Source: HRBIN30 sp964534275 (GTDB lineage: Bacteria; Desulfobacterota; Binatia; HRBIN30). Taken from it: a stretch of DNA of 13,533 nucleotides. The stretch spans positions 1 through 13,533 of the forward strand of contig CAZHQG010000055.1 of assembly GCA_964534275.1 (NCBI GenBank). The letters run 5' to 3'. The first letter of the stretch is position 1; each line of letters opens with the position of its first letter. The position numbers and the translations under genes are program-made. Of this stretch, positions 13,072-13,533 are shown piece by piece. Below the pieces are notes generated by a model. That model saw only the letters and a program-made list of their open reading frames with translations, did not search any database and was not told the DNA's origin.

Positions 13072-13494
13072 ATGAGCATTCGCGAAGGCAGTCACGTGTC
13101 CATCGAGTACACCCTGCGCCTCGAGGACGGAAGCATTATCGAAAGCAACGTCGGAGAGGAGCCGTTCGAGTACACCCAAGGAAACGACGAGATCATCCCC
13201 GGCTTGGAGCAGGGATTGGAAGGACTGAACGTCGGCGACCAAAAGGAAATCCGCATCCCTCCGGAACTGGCCTACGGTCCGGTGCACCCCGAGGCCTTTT
13301 ACGAGGTCGACAAGGAGCTGGTGCCGCCCGGCGCGTGGGTTGCCGGAACGGAGCTGGTGGCGCGGGATTCGAGCGGCCGCGAGCGGCAAGTGCGCGTGCA
13401 CGAGGTGCGTGAGGAAACCATCGTGATCGATGCCAACCACCCGCTCGCAGGCAAAACGCTCATCTTCGACGTCCGCGTGCTCGCAGTGCGATAA
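13072..13494 (+). CDS. FKBP-type peptidyl-prolyl cis-trans isomerase, SlyD-like
   Basis: A 140-aa cytoplasmic prolyl isomerase and folding helper. The FKBP half is residues 1-70 plus 128-140, with VSIEYTLRLEDGSIIESN, EYTQGNDEIIPGLEQGLEGL and IRIPPELAYG. The insert-in-flap chaperone domain is residues 71-127, rich in Glu/Val, closing with ANHPLAGKTLIFDV, a hallmark of the SlyD group. The long His/Cys-rich metal-binding tail of E. coli SlyD is absent; the protein ends right after the last FKBP strand, as in short SlyD homologues. AGGAGGA five bases upstream fixes the ATG at 13072, although the frame is open earlier. It is alone on the plus strand here, preceded by a structured leader and followed by a hairpin. 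Confidence 0.92.
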   Translation: MSIREGSHVSIEYTLRLEDGSIIESNVGEEPFEYTQGNDEIIPGLEQGLEGLNVGDQKEIRIPPELAYGPVHPEAFYEVDKELVPPGAWVAGTELVARDSSGRERQVRVHEVREETIVIDANHPLAGKTLIFDVRVLAVR

Positions 13495-13502
13495 TTCTGA
13501 GC

Positions 13503-13522
13503 CGCACGCGGCCGCGCGTGCG
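13503..13522 (+). terminator. Hairpin after the FKBP gene
   Basis: CGCACGCG (13503-13510) and CGCGTGCG (13515-13522) form a perfect 8-bp stem with the loop GCCG, starting 8 bp after the stop codon. The position fits a terminator, but no T-run follows before the window ends at 13533; the downstream sequence is GC-rich and repetitive (GCGCG), so other pairings are possible. Confidence 0.4.
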
Positions 13523-13533
13523 CGCCAGCGCGC

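Noticed and set aside
12537..13079. Minus-strand 180-codon open frame opposite the FKBP leader
   Set aside because: Arg/Pro/Ser-rich composition, no motif and no ribosome binding site. It reads antisense through the hairpin cluster and looks like a GC-rich shadow frame.

Overview
The window is bacterial chromosomal DNA, GC-rich throughout and densely packed with short intergenic gaps and clear GGAGG-type ribosome binding sites. It holds no rRNA, tRNA, ribosomal protein or other taxonomic marker. The gene families fit a heterotrophic, proteobacteria-like or deltaproteobacterial/Binatota-like organism; this placement is a weak inference. I see no transposase, integrase, phage gene, CRISPR array or toxin-antitoxin pair.

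Layout. (1) 1-2658, plus strand: a leader rich in perfect inverted repeats, a zinc-dependent MDR alcohol dehydrogenase, an alpha/beta hydrolase and a half-size TMEM165/GDT1 (UPF0016) cation transporter. (2) 2921-4466, minus strand: an acetate/propionate kinase followed 19 bp later by a small cupin, a two-gene operon. (3) 4617-5816, plus strand: divergent from the kinase, a 2-oxoacid dehydrogenase E2 (lipoyl acyltransferase) with no visible E1/E3-binding domain and no E1 or E3 gene nearby. (4) 5817-6229: a 413-bp intergenic stretch with a long-loop inverted repeat and a 38-bp tandem repeat carrying the palindrome GAAATTTC. (5) 6230-11293, plus strand: five genes with gaps of 31, 2, 7 and 20 bp, probably one operon: DedA-family membrane protein, amidase, Old Yellow Enzyme-type flavin oxidoreductase, phosphoglycolate phosphatase-like HAD hydrolase and an exported NAPE-PLD-like metallo-beta-lactamase-fold hydrolase. 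(6) 11268-12416, minus strand: a DAO-family FAD oxidoreductase whose 3' end overlaps the previous gene tail-to-tail by 26 bp. (7) 12417-13071: a gene-poor 655-bp stretch with a possible small membrane-peptide remnant and a structured leader (alternative hairpins). (8) 13072-13494, plus strand: a SlyD-like FKBP peptidyl-prolyl isomerase, then a GC-rich hairpin.

How the genes may work together. The kinase and the E2 both touch acyl-CoA/acyl-phosphate chemistry and share a 150-bp divergent promoter region, so coordinated control of acyl metabolism is possible but unproven. In the five-gene run the DedA protein and the NAPE-PLD-like hydrolase both suggest membrane-lipid handling, while the amidase and the flavin reductase suggest breakdown of an amide or unsaturated substrate. 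No recognised named pathway unites them. I did not find a convincing new defence or mobile system. The best leads are the PSBD-less orphan E2, the mutually exclusive hairpins upstream of the FKBP gene, the lipid-themed operon and the intergenic repeat.
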